Positions 11,311 through 20,274 of a stretch of DNA of 64,000 bases are shown here, piece by piece. The stretch is from assembly GCA_963989385.1 (NCBI GenBank), contig OZ022509.1, positions 76,778,667-76,842,666 on the forward strand, written 5' to 3'. Under the pieces are notes generated by a model that saw nothing but the letters and a program-made list of their open reading frames with translations, ran no database searches and was not told where the DNA came from. The stretch comes from Ctena decussata. Lineage: Eukaryota > Mollusca > Bivalvia > Lucinida > Lucinidae. A program made the position numbers and the translations under genes. Every line of letters starts with the position of its first letter. The first letter of the stretch is position 1.

Positions 11311-11671
11311 TTTATGTAGCAAGTGGTGGCGTATATACGCTTCCGTATAAATTAACATACATGTATGTGCATTATTTTAATTGTCTTCTAAAATACTCAA
11401 AGAAAGAATGAAAGACAGAAAAAAGACAAAAAATACACAAACTAAGATAATTTTCACTTTTGCAAATAAAAGAAAAAAAAAAAGAAAAAAGAAAGACATC
11501 AGAAAATTAAAACCAATACAAATTTAATATTGTTATATTTTCTTTACTCTTGCAGTAAAAATTTAAAAAAAAAAGAAGATGATCTGGGTAGTGCATAAAC
11601 TGTTTGTCCATTCCATGACTGGCTAATCATAAAAGTAGGTGTAAAGGTTCAATCTCAGCTCTGAACTTCAG

Positions 11672-11794
11672 GTGCACTACGGTTTGAGAATGGGGTGCAA
11701 CTCAATGCTCAAAGCTAGCTCAGGTGTAGTGCCACTCATGTGCAACTGGGTTGCACAAGGGTGTCAAGTCTTTCTCTGGCTTTACTGTAACTAC
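11672..11794 (+). repeat. Dispersed repeat, partner of 1,018-1,205
   Basis: GTGCAC/GTGCAA-rich stretch ending in TTTCTCTGGCTTTACTGTA, matching the reverse complement of the block at 1.0-1.2 kb. Confidence 0.4.
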
Positions 11795-11799
11795 TTGAA

Positions 11800-12272
11800 A
11801 CTGACTTGAACACACATGCTTAACATACATTAACCTGATTTTTTTTCAAAGTCAGTAGACCATGACCAGTAGGTTCAGGTCATACATGGTACATATATTC
11901 AGGTGCTCATGTGCTGGTGTAAGTGTAACAAGATTCATTACTCTAGCCCTTATACTTTGTGGGAAAAAGACCTAAACGCAAATGGTTAACATAGGTTGAA
12001 CTACATTTTCCCCTTAATTTTTTCAAAGTCAGTAGACCATGACCAGTAGGTCAGGGTCATACATGGTGAATACATGCAGGTGATCATGTTCTGATGTAAA
12101 TCTACACCAAGTTTTATTACTCTAGTCCTTATACTTTGTGAGAAAAAGACCTAACCGCAAATGGTTAACATACGTTAAACTGCTCACAGACACGGACGAG
12201 GACGCGAACGCTGACGCATACTCGGACTACGACGCCGGGGGTATAGCATAAGCTCTCCTTTGCTTCGCAAAG
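11800..12272 (+). mobile_element. Pearl-like tandem element, two units
   Basis: Two units of about 160 bp share CAGTAGACCATGACCAGTAG, CTCTAG.CCTTATACTTTGTG and AAAAAGACCTAA.CGCAAATGG. The array runs into a degenerate (GACG)n-like stretch (GGACGAGGACGCGAACG) and then a short hairpin, CCTTTGCTTCGCAAAGG, near 12,257-12,273. Tandem core, microsatellite and terminal hairpin is the order seen in pearl/Helentron-associated elements. Confidence 0.6.
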
Positions 12273-12660
12273 GCACACTATAAAACACTTCAAAATTAAC
12301 AATCTAATCTGCACAGCCTCAGAAGCCCCACAAGCAGCAAACATTTTCTGTATACAGCAGCTTCAGTGAAAAATGTGCCATAAGCACTCATCTGATACTC
12401 CTGCGCAGTAATGGTAAGAAAAGTATCATACTTAACAAATACTGTGGGGGCTCGTTCCACACTGCATGGAAAGACAGACTGACAGACAGATGGAGGTACA
12501 ACATGAAAACAGTAATTATGTTACAATATACCCTTGCAAACTCATTTATCAAACGACAATGGTGCTGATCAGCCTGTGTTGGTGCACAGGCTCATCTGTG
12601 CTTTTGTTGTCTGCATATCTCTTGAAACTGGTTTTCTAATGACAACACTGAAATACTAAA

Positions 12661-14481
12661 AACAAGAAAATCGGCGGAACCGATGGATGCTCCCCGAAGG
12701 CTTGGAATGGGAGAATGGGTATCCTGGTGAAGGAGTGAATTCTGTGTAAATTAAATGCAATTTAAAATGGAAAAAAAATTCTTTTCAATACTTTTACAGC
12801 AATGCTCTAGACATACATACAACTGAGAAAAAATAAGAAGGGAAATAACTCCAAAATATCTTGGGATACAGTTATGGTTCTTCTGCTCTGCACTTCTTGT
12901 CATTGCCCTCTATTATCAATATGTGAAGTTTCATTTATGTTCTCTTAAATATGTACAGAGATATACTCCGAACAAGCTAAATAACTGACAAAATTAGGAA
13001 GGTAGCTAACTCCGTAATTACTAAAGGTAGGGTTATAGTTCTTAAGCTCTGCACTTCCATTCATTACCCTCTATCAATGCGTGAAATTATATTCAGTTTC
13101 CTTCAATACTTCCTAAGATATGCTCTATACAAGCACAATAAACCACAAATTAAGAAGGGAGCTAACTGTGTAATTACTTATGACAGAGTCATGGTTCTTG
13201 TGTTCTGCACGTCATTCATTGCCCTCTATTAGTGTGTGAAGTTTCACTAAGTTCCCTTTTATACTTTCAGAGATATGCTCTGGACATGCAAAATACTAAA
13301 AAATAGGAAGGGAGCTAACTTTGCAAATACTGAAGACAGGGTTATGGTTCTTGTGCTCTGCATTTTCTCTTATTACCCTCTTTCATTGTATGAAGTTTCA
13401 TTAAGTTCCCTTTAATATTTTTGGAGATATGCACCAGACAAGCTTAATATTGAAAAAAATGGAAAGGGAGCTAACTTTGTAAATACTTGTGATAGGGTTA
13501 CAGTTCTTGTGCAATGCACTTCCTCTAATTGTCCTCTATAAATGTGTGAAGTTTCATTTAGTTCCCCCTTATACTTTCAGAGATATGCTCCGGACAGGCA
13601 AAATATTGAAAAAAATGGAAAGGGAGCTAACTTCCTAAATACTTGTGACAGGGTTACGGTTCTTGTGCACTGCAATTCTTCTCATTGTCCTCTATCAATG
13701 TGTGAAGTTTCGTTTGGTTCCCCCTTATACTTTCAGAGATATGCTCCGGACAAGCAAAATTTTGAAAAAAACTGGAAAGGGAGGTAACTTTGTAAATACT
13801 TGTGACAGGGTTACGGTTCTTGTGCACTGCTCTTCCCCTTGTTGACCTCTATCAATGTGTGAAGTTTCATTTAGTGCTCCCTTATACTTTCAGAGATATG
13901 CTCCGGACAAAAGTGTGACGGACGGACGAAAAAAATGGAAAGGGAGCTAACTTCCTAAATACTTGTGACAGGGTTACGGTTCTTGTGCACTGCAATTCTT
14001 CTCATTGTCCTCTATCAATGTGTGAAGTTTCATTTAGTTCCCCCTTATACTTTCAGAGATATGCTCCGGACAAGCAAAATATTAAAAAAACTGGAAAGGG
14101 AGCTAACTTTGTAAATACTTGTGACAGGGTTACGGTTCTTGTGCACTGCTCTTCCCCTTGTTGACCTCTATCAATGTGTGAAGTTTCATTTAGTGCTCCC
14201 TTATACTTTCAGAGATATGCTCCGGACAAAAGTGTGACGGACGGACGAAAAAAATGGAAAGGGAGCTAACTTCGTAAATACTTGTGACAGGGTTACGGTT
14301 CTTGTGCACTGCTCTTCCCCTCATTGACCTCTATCAATGTGTGAAGTTTCATTTAGTTCCCCCTTATACTTTCAGAGATATGCTCCGGACAAAAGTGTGA
14401 CGGACGGACGGACGGACGGAAGGACGGACAGACGGACGGACAAAGCGGCAACTATATGATCATCCTTCGGGGAGCATAAAA
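12661..14481 (+). mobile_element. Pearl-like element with about 10 tandem units and (ACGG)n
   Basis: Starts AACAAGAAAATCGG, carries about ten diverged 150-165-bp units (marker TTTCAGAGATATGCTC recurring from 12.95 to 14.37 kb), then an (ACGG)n tract at about 14,398-14,446 and ends CCTTCGGGGAGCATAAAAA. TGCTCCCCGAAGG at 12,688-12,700 is the exact complement of CCTTCGGGGAGCA at 14,464-14,476, an inverted subterminal pair. Unit similarity rises towards the 3' end, and two units carry internal GTGACGGACGGACGAA seams (about 13,914 and 14,234), showing that a two-unit block ending in the microsatellite was itself duplicated. The seemingly coding frames at 13542-13787 and 13645-13845 are readings of the repeats. 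Confidence 0.8.
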
Positions 14482-14692
14482 ATGAGATTCTTGGGCAAAA
14501 CTTAACAGCCTAACTGGCAACAAGATCAGGAAAAAAATTGAAAATAAACACAATTCTTCTTAATTGACAATGCTAATCTAGCAATTGCAAGGTAAATTTA
14601 CAAATAATGGTATAGGCAAAAATGTGGTTGACTGGTAGTGAAATCACCATTCAAGTTACACAGCTGTCAACACATAATGAACTAATTAAATG

Positions 14693-14882
14693 AGCCGTGT
14701 CACAAGAAAACTAGGAAACTCTTTTGAAGCAACCGTTTTTATTTCTTTGAGTAGCTAAAGGTCCATAGGTGTTTGATGCAGGCAACAAAGGCACGAATTG
14801 GACTGTGTATATGCACAGTTTGATCTGAGCATTTGCTGGTCACATGCAGTACACTCGGTTTTCTCATGATGCGGCTCACTTG
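14693..14882. mobile_element. Diverged copy of the GAGCCGCGACAC MITE
   Basis: Begins GAGCCGTGTCACAAGAAAAC and ends CGGTTTTCTCATGATGCGGCTCA, i.e. decayed inverted termini of the MITE intact at 54.0 and 62.2 kb, with TTGATCTGAGCATTTGCTGG inside. Confidence 0.6.
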
Positions 14883-14931
14883 ACATAGTTGGTGCTATCG
14901 GAAGCAATTAATCAGCTTCAAAGAACCTTAG

Positions 14932-15527
14932 TTATGCATCTCTTTGTTCTGCCTTGTTTTTTGACTCCAAAATATTGAGGAATCTATCAAACCTTTCCAT
15001 TTTGTCTTTATGCATTTGGGTTAGCTGTTGTTGCATACTTGTTGTATGTCTGTCTACAATATCAAACATTGATTCCCTCTTTTTTGTGCAGCTTTTTCAT
15101 GTTTTTCTGAATTGTCTTTTTTGGCTTTCAGTTTAAATCTACCCTCTTCATGGCCTGATTCTGCCTCTGATTCAGAAGCTTCTTTTGCATCCAACTTTAT
15201 TTTTTTCCCACCACTGTCATAGGAGTAGGCTGCTTTAGTTGAAGCTTTATGTCCAAAATGTTGGTTGAATAAATCGAAATATTTCCAATCATGTCTTCCA
15301 TTTCCTGTCTTATTATTTACATCAAGCAACTCTCTGTATCTTTTTTTCAAATTTCCCCACTTATCCTTAACTTGTCTTAGACTGACCATTATACCCATTG
15401 AATTTAGCTCTTTTGTTATATCTGTCCAAATAATGGCAGGAACTTTATGTTTTTGGAAAAGGCCTTCACGGCTAAATCTTAAGTCGAGTAAGGTTCTCTC
15501 CTCTGATTCACTCCGAATGTGGCAACC
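14932..15527 (-). CDS. Exon D: Myb/SANT-like domain plus C-terminal tail
   Basis: A polypyrimidine/AG acceptor (TTCTGTTTTACAG) precedes 15,527. The first 70 residues form a trihelix-type domain: ERTLLDLR (helix 1), IIWTDITKEL (helix 2) and QVKDKWGNLKKRYRELL (helix 3), the last two with their conserved tryptophans. The usual first tryptophan appears replaced by Arg (CGG, one T-to-C change from TGG) just before SESEERTLL. After an acidic/Lys-rich linker the frame stops early at 15,054. One base more in the T6 run at 15,080-15,085 would join it to a frame with a Q/K/E-rich helical tail (ERFDRFLNILE) ending at TAA, 14,934-14,932. Such a coiled-coil tail is typical of the family. Confidence 0.75.
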
Positions 15528-17584
15528 CTGTAAAACAGAACAGTACATCAATTTTATGCTGAAGGAGTCCATACTCTCAGGCAAACCCATTAATTTCTTC
15601 TGTTTCAAACTTATCCATTTTAATATTTTGTAGTATGGCAAGCCGTTATATTGCTTACTGAAGTCTTCTGCACAGGCCTATTTCTACTTGCTACGCTTTT
15701 TCGTTTGTTTATTTTTCTTAATGCATGTGGCTGATTCCAATTTTCGGACTAATATTTCATGAAACTCTGTAATTTTTATCCAACTGTTTTGGGCCACCTG
15801 AACTGAATCTGATTCTTCAGTATACAAAACAGATGATCTGGATGCACAGAAAGATGAAGAAGTGGAGATAACTCTTGTAGGACATTCTGAGTCCCATAAG
15901 AGCCCAATAAGGTTTTTGTCTTTTATAGATGTTTACTTTACAATATTGGTAATTTGTAAGTAAATTGTGGCCAAAGTATTATTTGTCTTTTGAAAGTACC
16001 TGTGAAGCAGAGGCAGAACATTGGTAGCTGTTTGCACTACTGGAAGAACTGCAGCTGGGAGTCTCTGTCTGATAAGTCTCTTGTTTTTTCTGCACTAACT
16101 TTTATGGCAGAGGCAGGAACATCAGGTGCAGAAATGTTGTCTGTCATCACTGCATCAACGATGGGGTTTTTTACATCCATGTCTGAAAACAAGAAATGTT
16201 ACCGTGTGTAACAAATGCACCCGAAGGCCCCTTCAACTGAACTTTGACCCTAGCTGTGACCTTGACCTTGGGCACAGAACCTGGGTCTTGCACATGATAT
16301 ATATTCTCATTTCGTTTTACTTTTCTGTAACGTTTAAAAGCACTTTGGAAGTTTAAGAGGAATCGAGGGGACTTAATTCAACCACTAACCAAACTATTGT
16401 GCGTCCTTGACCTTGGGTATAGGAACCTATGTCTTGTGCACGGTAAATATTCTCATTAGGCTTTATCTTTCTTTAACGTTTGCTTTGGTACTTTTCTGAA
16501 TAATTGCCGAGACATAATTTGACCTCTGACCCCAGATTGTGATCTTGATCTTGGATCATAAATATCGTGTGATGATTTACCTTTCTGTGAAGTTTGATGA
16601 CATTCACTTCAGCAGCTTTTAAGTTATCACAGAGGCGAGATTTGACCTTTGACCCCTAAATGTGACCTTGACCTTGAACTTCGCAACTCAAACCTTATGT
16701 GCAACATACCGTCTCATTAGGTTTCATCTTTCTGTGAAGTTTCATTAAATTTGCTTCAGTAGTTTATAAGTAATCACTGAGACCCAATTTTGAGACACAA
16801 TTTGACTTGTGACCCAACTGTGGCATTGACCTTGGGCGTGGGACCTAAGTCTTGTGCGCGACACACCTTCTCATTATGCTATATCTTTCTGTGAAGTTTC
16901 ATCAAATTTGCTTCAGTAGTTTTAAAATTATCGCTGAGACACGATTTTGAGACACAATTTGACCTTTGACCCAATTGTGGCCTTGACCTTGGGCGTAGGG
17001 ACCTGCGTCTTGCGCGCGACACACTTTCTCGTTATGCTGTATCTTTCTGTGAAGTTTCGTCAAATTTTCTTCAGTAGTTTTTTTAAAGTTATTGCTGAGA
17101 CACGATTTGTAACGGACTGACGGACAGTCGAACGTGGCGATTTTAATATGCCACCCGAAGTTCCTTCGGGGGTATAAAAATAAAACAAGAGCTATCGCAG
17201 AGCATCATAGCTCATCTGAATTCTAAGATAAACAATTTTTCACTAAATTTATTTAAATGTAATTATTATTATTGTTATTGTAATGACTTTTCATTTAATC
17301 GTTATTACTATCATCAAACAATTACAAATGTAGAATTTTTCACTATCCGTGTAAATCTGTTTAAGCTATTCCTATTGAGTTAAAGTACACCAGCTTGGCT
17401 CTAAACAGCAAAAGCGTATCCCAGATTGAGTACAATAATGCACAATCTCAAGCTGATGTGCAACTTATGGCTAATCCTACTTCTGAAATACATACCAGAA
17501 TCAGGTGATGTCACCATTTCAGCCAGTTCTTTACTTAGCATAAACTGGACCCGTTTTCCATTTTTTGTCAGCACCATCTTTACT
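14932..17584 (-). CDS. Four-exon gene for a Myb/SANT-like (trihelix) DNA-binding protein, frameshifted
   Basis: Exons on the minus strand: A 17,584-17,496, B 16,182-16,000, C 15,748-15,659, D 15,527-14,932. Every junction has AG/GT (donors GTATGT, GTACTT, GTAAGC), and the A-B joint keeps frame (phase 1). Exon D carries the DNA-binding domain and a coiled-coil-like tail. Proteins of this type are found as Harbinger/PIF-transposon partners and as expanded metazoan families, so it could be a host regulator or transposon-derived; no Harbinger nuclease is visible nearby. Two one-base homopolymer discrepancies break the frame (exon B at 16,084-16,089, exon D at 15,080-15,085). The 5' start is not identified and probably lies beyond 17,584. 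It is either a pseudogene or a gene with assembly errors. Confidence 0.55.
15659..15748 (-). CDS. Exon C, basic linker (tentative)
   Basis: A 90-nt phase 0-0 exon between an acceptor ending ATATTAG and a donor GTAAGC. It encodes a basic, low-complexity linker (ALRKINKRKSVASRNRP), compatible with a nuclear-localisation-like stretch. A second open frame across the same region (15,690-15,930, minus; containing YTEESDSVQVAQNSWIK) is an alternative exon, so the exact boundaries are uncertain. Confidence 0.4.
16000..16182 (-). CDS. Exon B, Ser/Gln-rich linker with frameshift
   Basis: Acceptor TTCTTGTTTTCAG precedes 16,182; donor CACAG/GTACTT follows 16,000. It opens with MDVKNPIVDAVMTDN and continues in frame with exon A. 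A stop appears after about 48 codons. Removing one base from the A6 run (plus-strand T run 16,084-16,089) would give an open Ser-rich stretch (PSCSSSSSANS) up to the donor. The first Met here could also be a start codon of a shorter product. Confidence 0.5.
16188..17181 (+). mobile_element. Pearl-like element in intron A-B
   Basis: Starts AACAAGAAATGTTACCGTGT, like the 12.66-kb element's AACAAGAAAATCGG start. It carries about five units of 120-170 bp (marker TTTCTGTGAAGTTT.ATCAAATT plus a TTGACCTTTGACCC / CCTTGACCTTGGGC block) and ends with the hairpin CCGAAG-TTC-CTTCGG and GGGGTATAAAAA. Its left end abuts the exon-B acceptor. Confidence 0.75.
17496..17584 (-). CDS. Exon A, upstream internal exon
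   Basis: Acceptor GCTTCTGTTTTGCAG precedes 17,584 and donor GTATGT follows 17,496; 89 nt, ending one base into a codon that exon B completes as Asp. Encodes VLTKNGKRVQFMLSKELAEM, an unrecognised but exon-like sequence. The acceptor shows that at least one further 5' exon exists, not found in this window. Confidence 0.5.
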
Positions 17585-17599
17585 CTGCAAAACAGAAGC

Positions 17600-18200
17600 A
17601 AGTATTGATTGCACGTGGGATGTTTTTACAGTTCACCAGTGGATTTTGAAGGGCCTGCAATCCAGTTTGGCTAGCCAGTGGGTTGTTTTGCAGTGTTGTT
17701 TTGCTCTGAGTCCTTTCCCTATATATTTAGGGATGGGTCAAATCTCCCAAATGTACACAGACCGACCTACGTCACCAATCCTCAACCCATGGGGCCTGAA
17801 AAAAAATTCACGAAATAACCCATCAAATTGGGGCGAAGCGACCAATGGCAAAAATAACCTATCTATGTAGGCGAAACAACTCGGGGTCAAATCTGGTCAC
17901 GGGTGGAACGACCCGCCAGTGGCCACCTAGGCCTGTGAACTGTATGTATGTGTATAAGGAGCCCACTGACTATGGGGCCCATGAACTAACTTTTGGTCAT
18001 AGCAAACTTGCTCCCTCGGCAATCAACCACATATGAACCTTTCTTTGAAAAGGAGGAAATTTGAAAACACGAAAAACATACAGTGTGTGTATTTTAGAGC
18101 ATGTGTGCTAATTAGCAATAGGTTGGATATGGTAACTGAACTTCTTTCTTCTTCCATACCTTGACACAAATTCTAAATTGTAAAGCACCAGTCATTTGTA
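17600..18200. other. Spacer upstream of the trihelix gene exons
   Basis: No exon could be supported here, although the missing 5' exon of the minus-strand gene may lie in or beyond this stretch. Frames at 17565-17870 and 17845-18036 lack splice or domain support. Confidence 0.4.
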
Positions 18201-18207
18201 ACCACTG

Positions 18208-18456
18208 CAACCCCCACCCCTCACCTACGGGGAATAGCGGGGCTAACAACTTTTCATTTTTGGTGCCCTGGTATAAGTCAACACTGTGGGGACATGCTGA
18301 TGGTTACAGCCCTACTCTTAGTCCCACTCTTTTTAACAGAAGATTTCTCTGGGGTAAAGATGCAGATGCGAAAACCCCGGCATTGTTGGGACATTAAAAA
18401 GTTATTGCCTGTTGCCTTAGCCCCGCTATCCCCCACCCTACCCCATAGGTTGGGGG
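18208..18456. mobile_element. MITE-like inverted repeat, about 250 bp
   Basis: The left end contains GGGGAATAGCGGGGCTAA and the right end its complement, TTAGCCCCGCTATCCCCC, within C/G-rich termini (CAACCCCCACCCC ... GGTTGGGGGG). The termini are imperfect. Confidence 0.5.
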
Positions 18457-18520
18457 GATGGATGGATGACTTGCAATTTTTTGTCCTTTTCAACAGTATT
18501 TCAGTCAGATCAGGACGATT
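18457..18520 (-). mobile_element. SINE family C, 3'-end fragment
   Basis: GGATGGATGGATGACTTGCA...TCCTTTTCAACAGTATTTCAGTCA is the reverse complement of the family C 3' end (see 60,883-61,052). The rest is missing. Confidence 0.65.
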
Positions 18521-18524
18521 TTTA

Positions 18525-18792
18525 TTATTGATGCTTAACGTCCTCGGTAAACAGCTATGGTCATGTTGGGATAGTCAGTTACCCTAACCACACTATTCCT
18601 GGGCAGACTTAGACCTCCTAAGCGGTTAACCAGTACTAACTACTAAGTGCACATACTGACACCAGTAACTGACAACTGCCCTTCTAAATCAGCGGAAGGA
18701 GAAACGAAATTATGTGGCCAGATCGGGTTTTGAACCCAGGACCTCTGACTTATGAGTCAGGTGCCCTACCGATTGCGCTATGCGGCCCGGCT
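18525..18792 (-). mobile_element. SINE family A, tRNA-derived, near full length
   Basis: Read on the minus strand: a tRNA-like head (GGGCCGCATAGCGCAATCGG, an anticodon-stem region CTGACTCATAAGTCAG, box-B-like GGTTCAAAACCCG), a body with GGCAGTTGTCAGTTACTGG and GGTTAACCGCTTAGGAGGTC, and a tail GTGGTTAGGGTAACTGAC. Same order as 57,598-57,878. The anticodon position reads CAT, suggesting a tRNA-Met-like ancestor. Confidence 0.8.
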
Positions 18793-18960
18793 CATATCAA
18801 GATGATGGGCGGATGATAATGAAAGGCTGTGTGCAATGGAACCCCGTTTACGCTGGAAAGAAATCCGCCTCCGGCGGGGCTCGAACGCGCGACCGCTAGA
18901 TCAGTAAGGCAGCCCTTAACCCACTGAGGGCGGGGCAGTGGTGACAAATTGCTAGTGCGG
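18793..18960 (-). mobile_element. SINE family C copy
   Basis: On the minus strand: CTCAGTGGGTTAAGGGCTGCC, CTGATCTAGCGGTCGCGCG, box-B-like GTTCGAGCCCC, then GTAAACGGGGTTCCATTGCA and CAGCCTTTCATTATCATCCG. Matches the copies at 60.7-61.05 kb. Its left edge meets the neighbouring family A copy. Confidence 0.75.
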
Positions 18961-19529
18961 TCAGTTTGCCCATGGAACTTTCCAAAACATTTCAGCCTTT
19001 GGAGATATAACTGAAGTCGTTCTGCACATGACACAATTTGAGAATTCAAATACTACTACTACATGACACAATTCCATAATGGCCACCGGGACGCAAGTAA
19101 TCAGGGAAACAGATTTATGCACACGGATTTCAGCCTTTATTTACTGATTGTTCACTAATTTAACGGCGCCATTTTTTCATGTACAACATTTGTGGATATT
19201 CTATTTATCAACAACAACCACCGAATCGCATCTTGGCTGATTTAGCTGTTCAACTTCGATCGTTTTAATCTTATTTTCCACTCACAGGTCTTATTTCTCT
19301 CCTCCCTCCGCCATCTTGAATACTCTTCACTACCTGGCGCGGGTAGAGTAGCTGTTTGGTAGAGGTCAAAGATCAAATGACGTCATTTTGGTGGCTACCT
19401 TAGCTGTTCGGCTGTAACCTTAGTTCCTCAGGTACCTACCTAGGTTCCAGCCGAAGTCGCTGTGCTTCTCCCGGAGGTCTGCCAACAACTCGTCTTGCCT
19501 CCCTTGCCAGAATGTATCTATAGTGGGAA

Positions 19530-19865
19530 CAAGGTAAGTCAGCTGTATCCTCAAAAATATAGCAGAATTAACAAAATGGAGTTTCAAGAACTTGGCAAAC
19601 AGGGCCAGTTTGGTGAAGTTGTTACCATAGTAGACCCAATTTATGAACGTTTTCCCTATGAAGGAAAGCAAAAATAGTCATAAACGGTGTTCCCCCTTGT
19701 AAAAATGGCGTCCTTTGTATCCTCAAAAATATAGCAGTACTAACAAAATGGAGTTTCAAGATTATGGCAAACAAGGCTAGTTTGCTGACGTTGTTGCCAG
19801 AGTAGACCCATTTAAGAAAGTATTCCAAATAAAGGAAATCAAAAATAAAGTCACAGACGTTGCCT
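19530..19865. repeat. Two tandem copies of a unit of about 175 bp
   Basis: TATCCTCAAAAATATAGCAG and AACAAAATGGAGTTTCAAGA occur in both copies (about 19,538 and 19,719), followed by GGCAAAC..GGC.AGTTTG and TAGACCCA.TT. Moderately diverged. The 71-codon frame at 19462-19677 lies in copy one and is not supported by the second copy. Confidence 0.7.
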
Positions 19866-20040
19866 CTTTGTAAAAATGGAGGACGGGGCAGATTATTTAC
19901 ATGAGGGAATTTTCTTGGATGTGCATGATTTTAAAATGTTTGCTTCAACGAAGCATTATGACGGGCTACACCCCTGTAAGTAATATAAGAATACATACTG
20001 CGTTTGCGTAAGGACTCAAGCAACTCAGTTTGAAGAAATA

Positions 20041-20205
20041 ATTGAGTGAGTGAACTCGGGTTTAACGTCCCACCAACAACGAGGTCATATGGAGACGGGA
20101 CCTCGGTTTAAAGTCTCATCCGAAAGACCGGAGAAGCGGGGGATCGAACTTGCGACCCCTGGATTGGTAGTCTGGAGTGTTATCCACTACACTACAGCCG
20201 CTCCT
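20041..20205 (-). mobile_element. SINE family D copy, (TCAC)n tail
   Basis: Minus strand: tRNA-like head AGCGGCTGTAGTGTAGTGGA, box-B-like AAGTTCGATCCCC, body TCCGGTCTTTCGGATGAGAC and ATGACCTCGTTGTTGGTGGG, tail CACTCACTCAAT. Near identical to 61,147-61,333. Confidence 0.8.
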
Positions 20206-20274
20206 AAAAGAAACAATTGCAATAAGCATATGATTATTTAGTGAAATGAAATTTGATATGAAACAAGGCATAGC

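Larger units (their letters stand above)
5696..11347. mobile_element. 5,652-bp DNA-transposon-like element with perfect 37-bp TIRs and 6-bp target duplication
   Basis: Positions 5,696-5,732 (starting TACGGAAGCGTATATACGCC) are the exact reverse complement of 11,311-11,347. TAAATT flanks both ends directly (5,690-5,695 and 11,348-11,353), and the flanking DNA is one tandem-repeat copy split in two. No transposase or other protein domain is visible inside: the open frames are short and AT-driven. The element is therefore non-autonomous or degenerate, and is loaded with later insertions. Six-bp duplications are known for Polinton/Maverick and some other superfamilies, but these TIRs are too short and lack the expected neighbours for a Polinton call. 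Superfamily unknown. Confidence 0.75.

Noticed and set aside
5696..11347. Polinton/Maverick virus-like element, because of the 6-bp target duplication
   Set aside because: Too short, TIRs only 37 bp, and no DNA polymerase, integrase, ATPase or capsid frames visible.
15265..15633. 122-codon plus frame
   Set aside because: Antisense shadow of exon D of the trihelix gene.
15600..15641. Start of the trihelix protein at the Met codon at 15,641
   Set aside because: The stretch 15,528-15,641 lies upstream of a strong splice acceptor (TTCTGTTTTACAG) and has intron-like sequence; the exon starts at 15,527.
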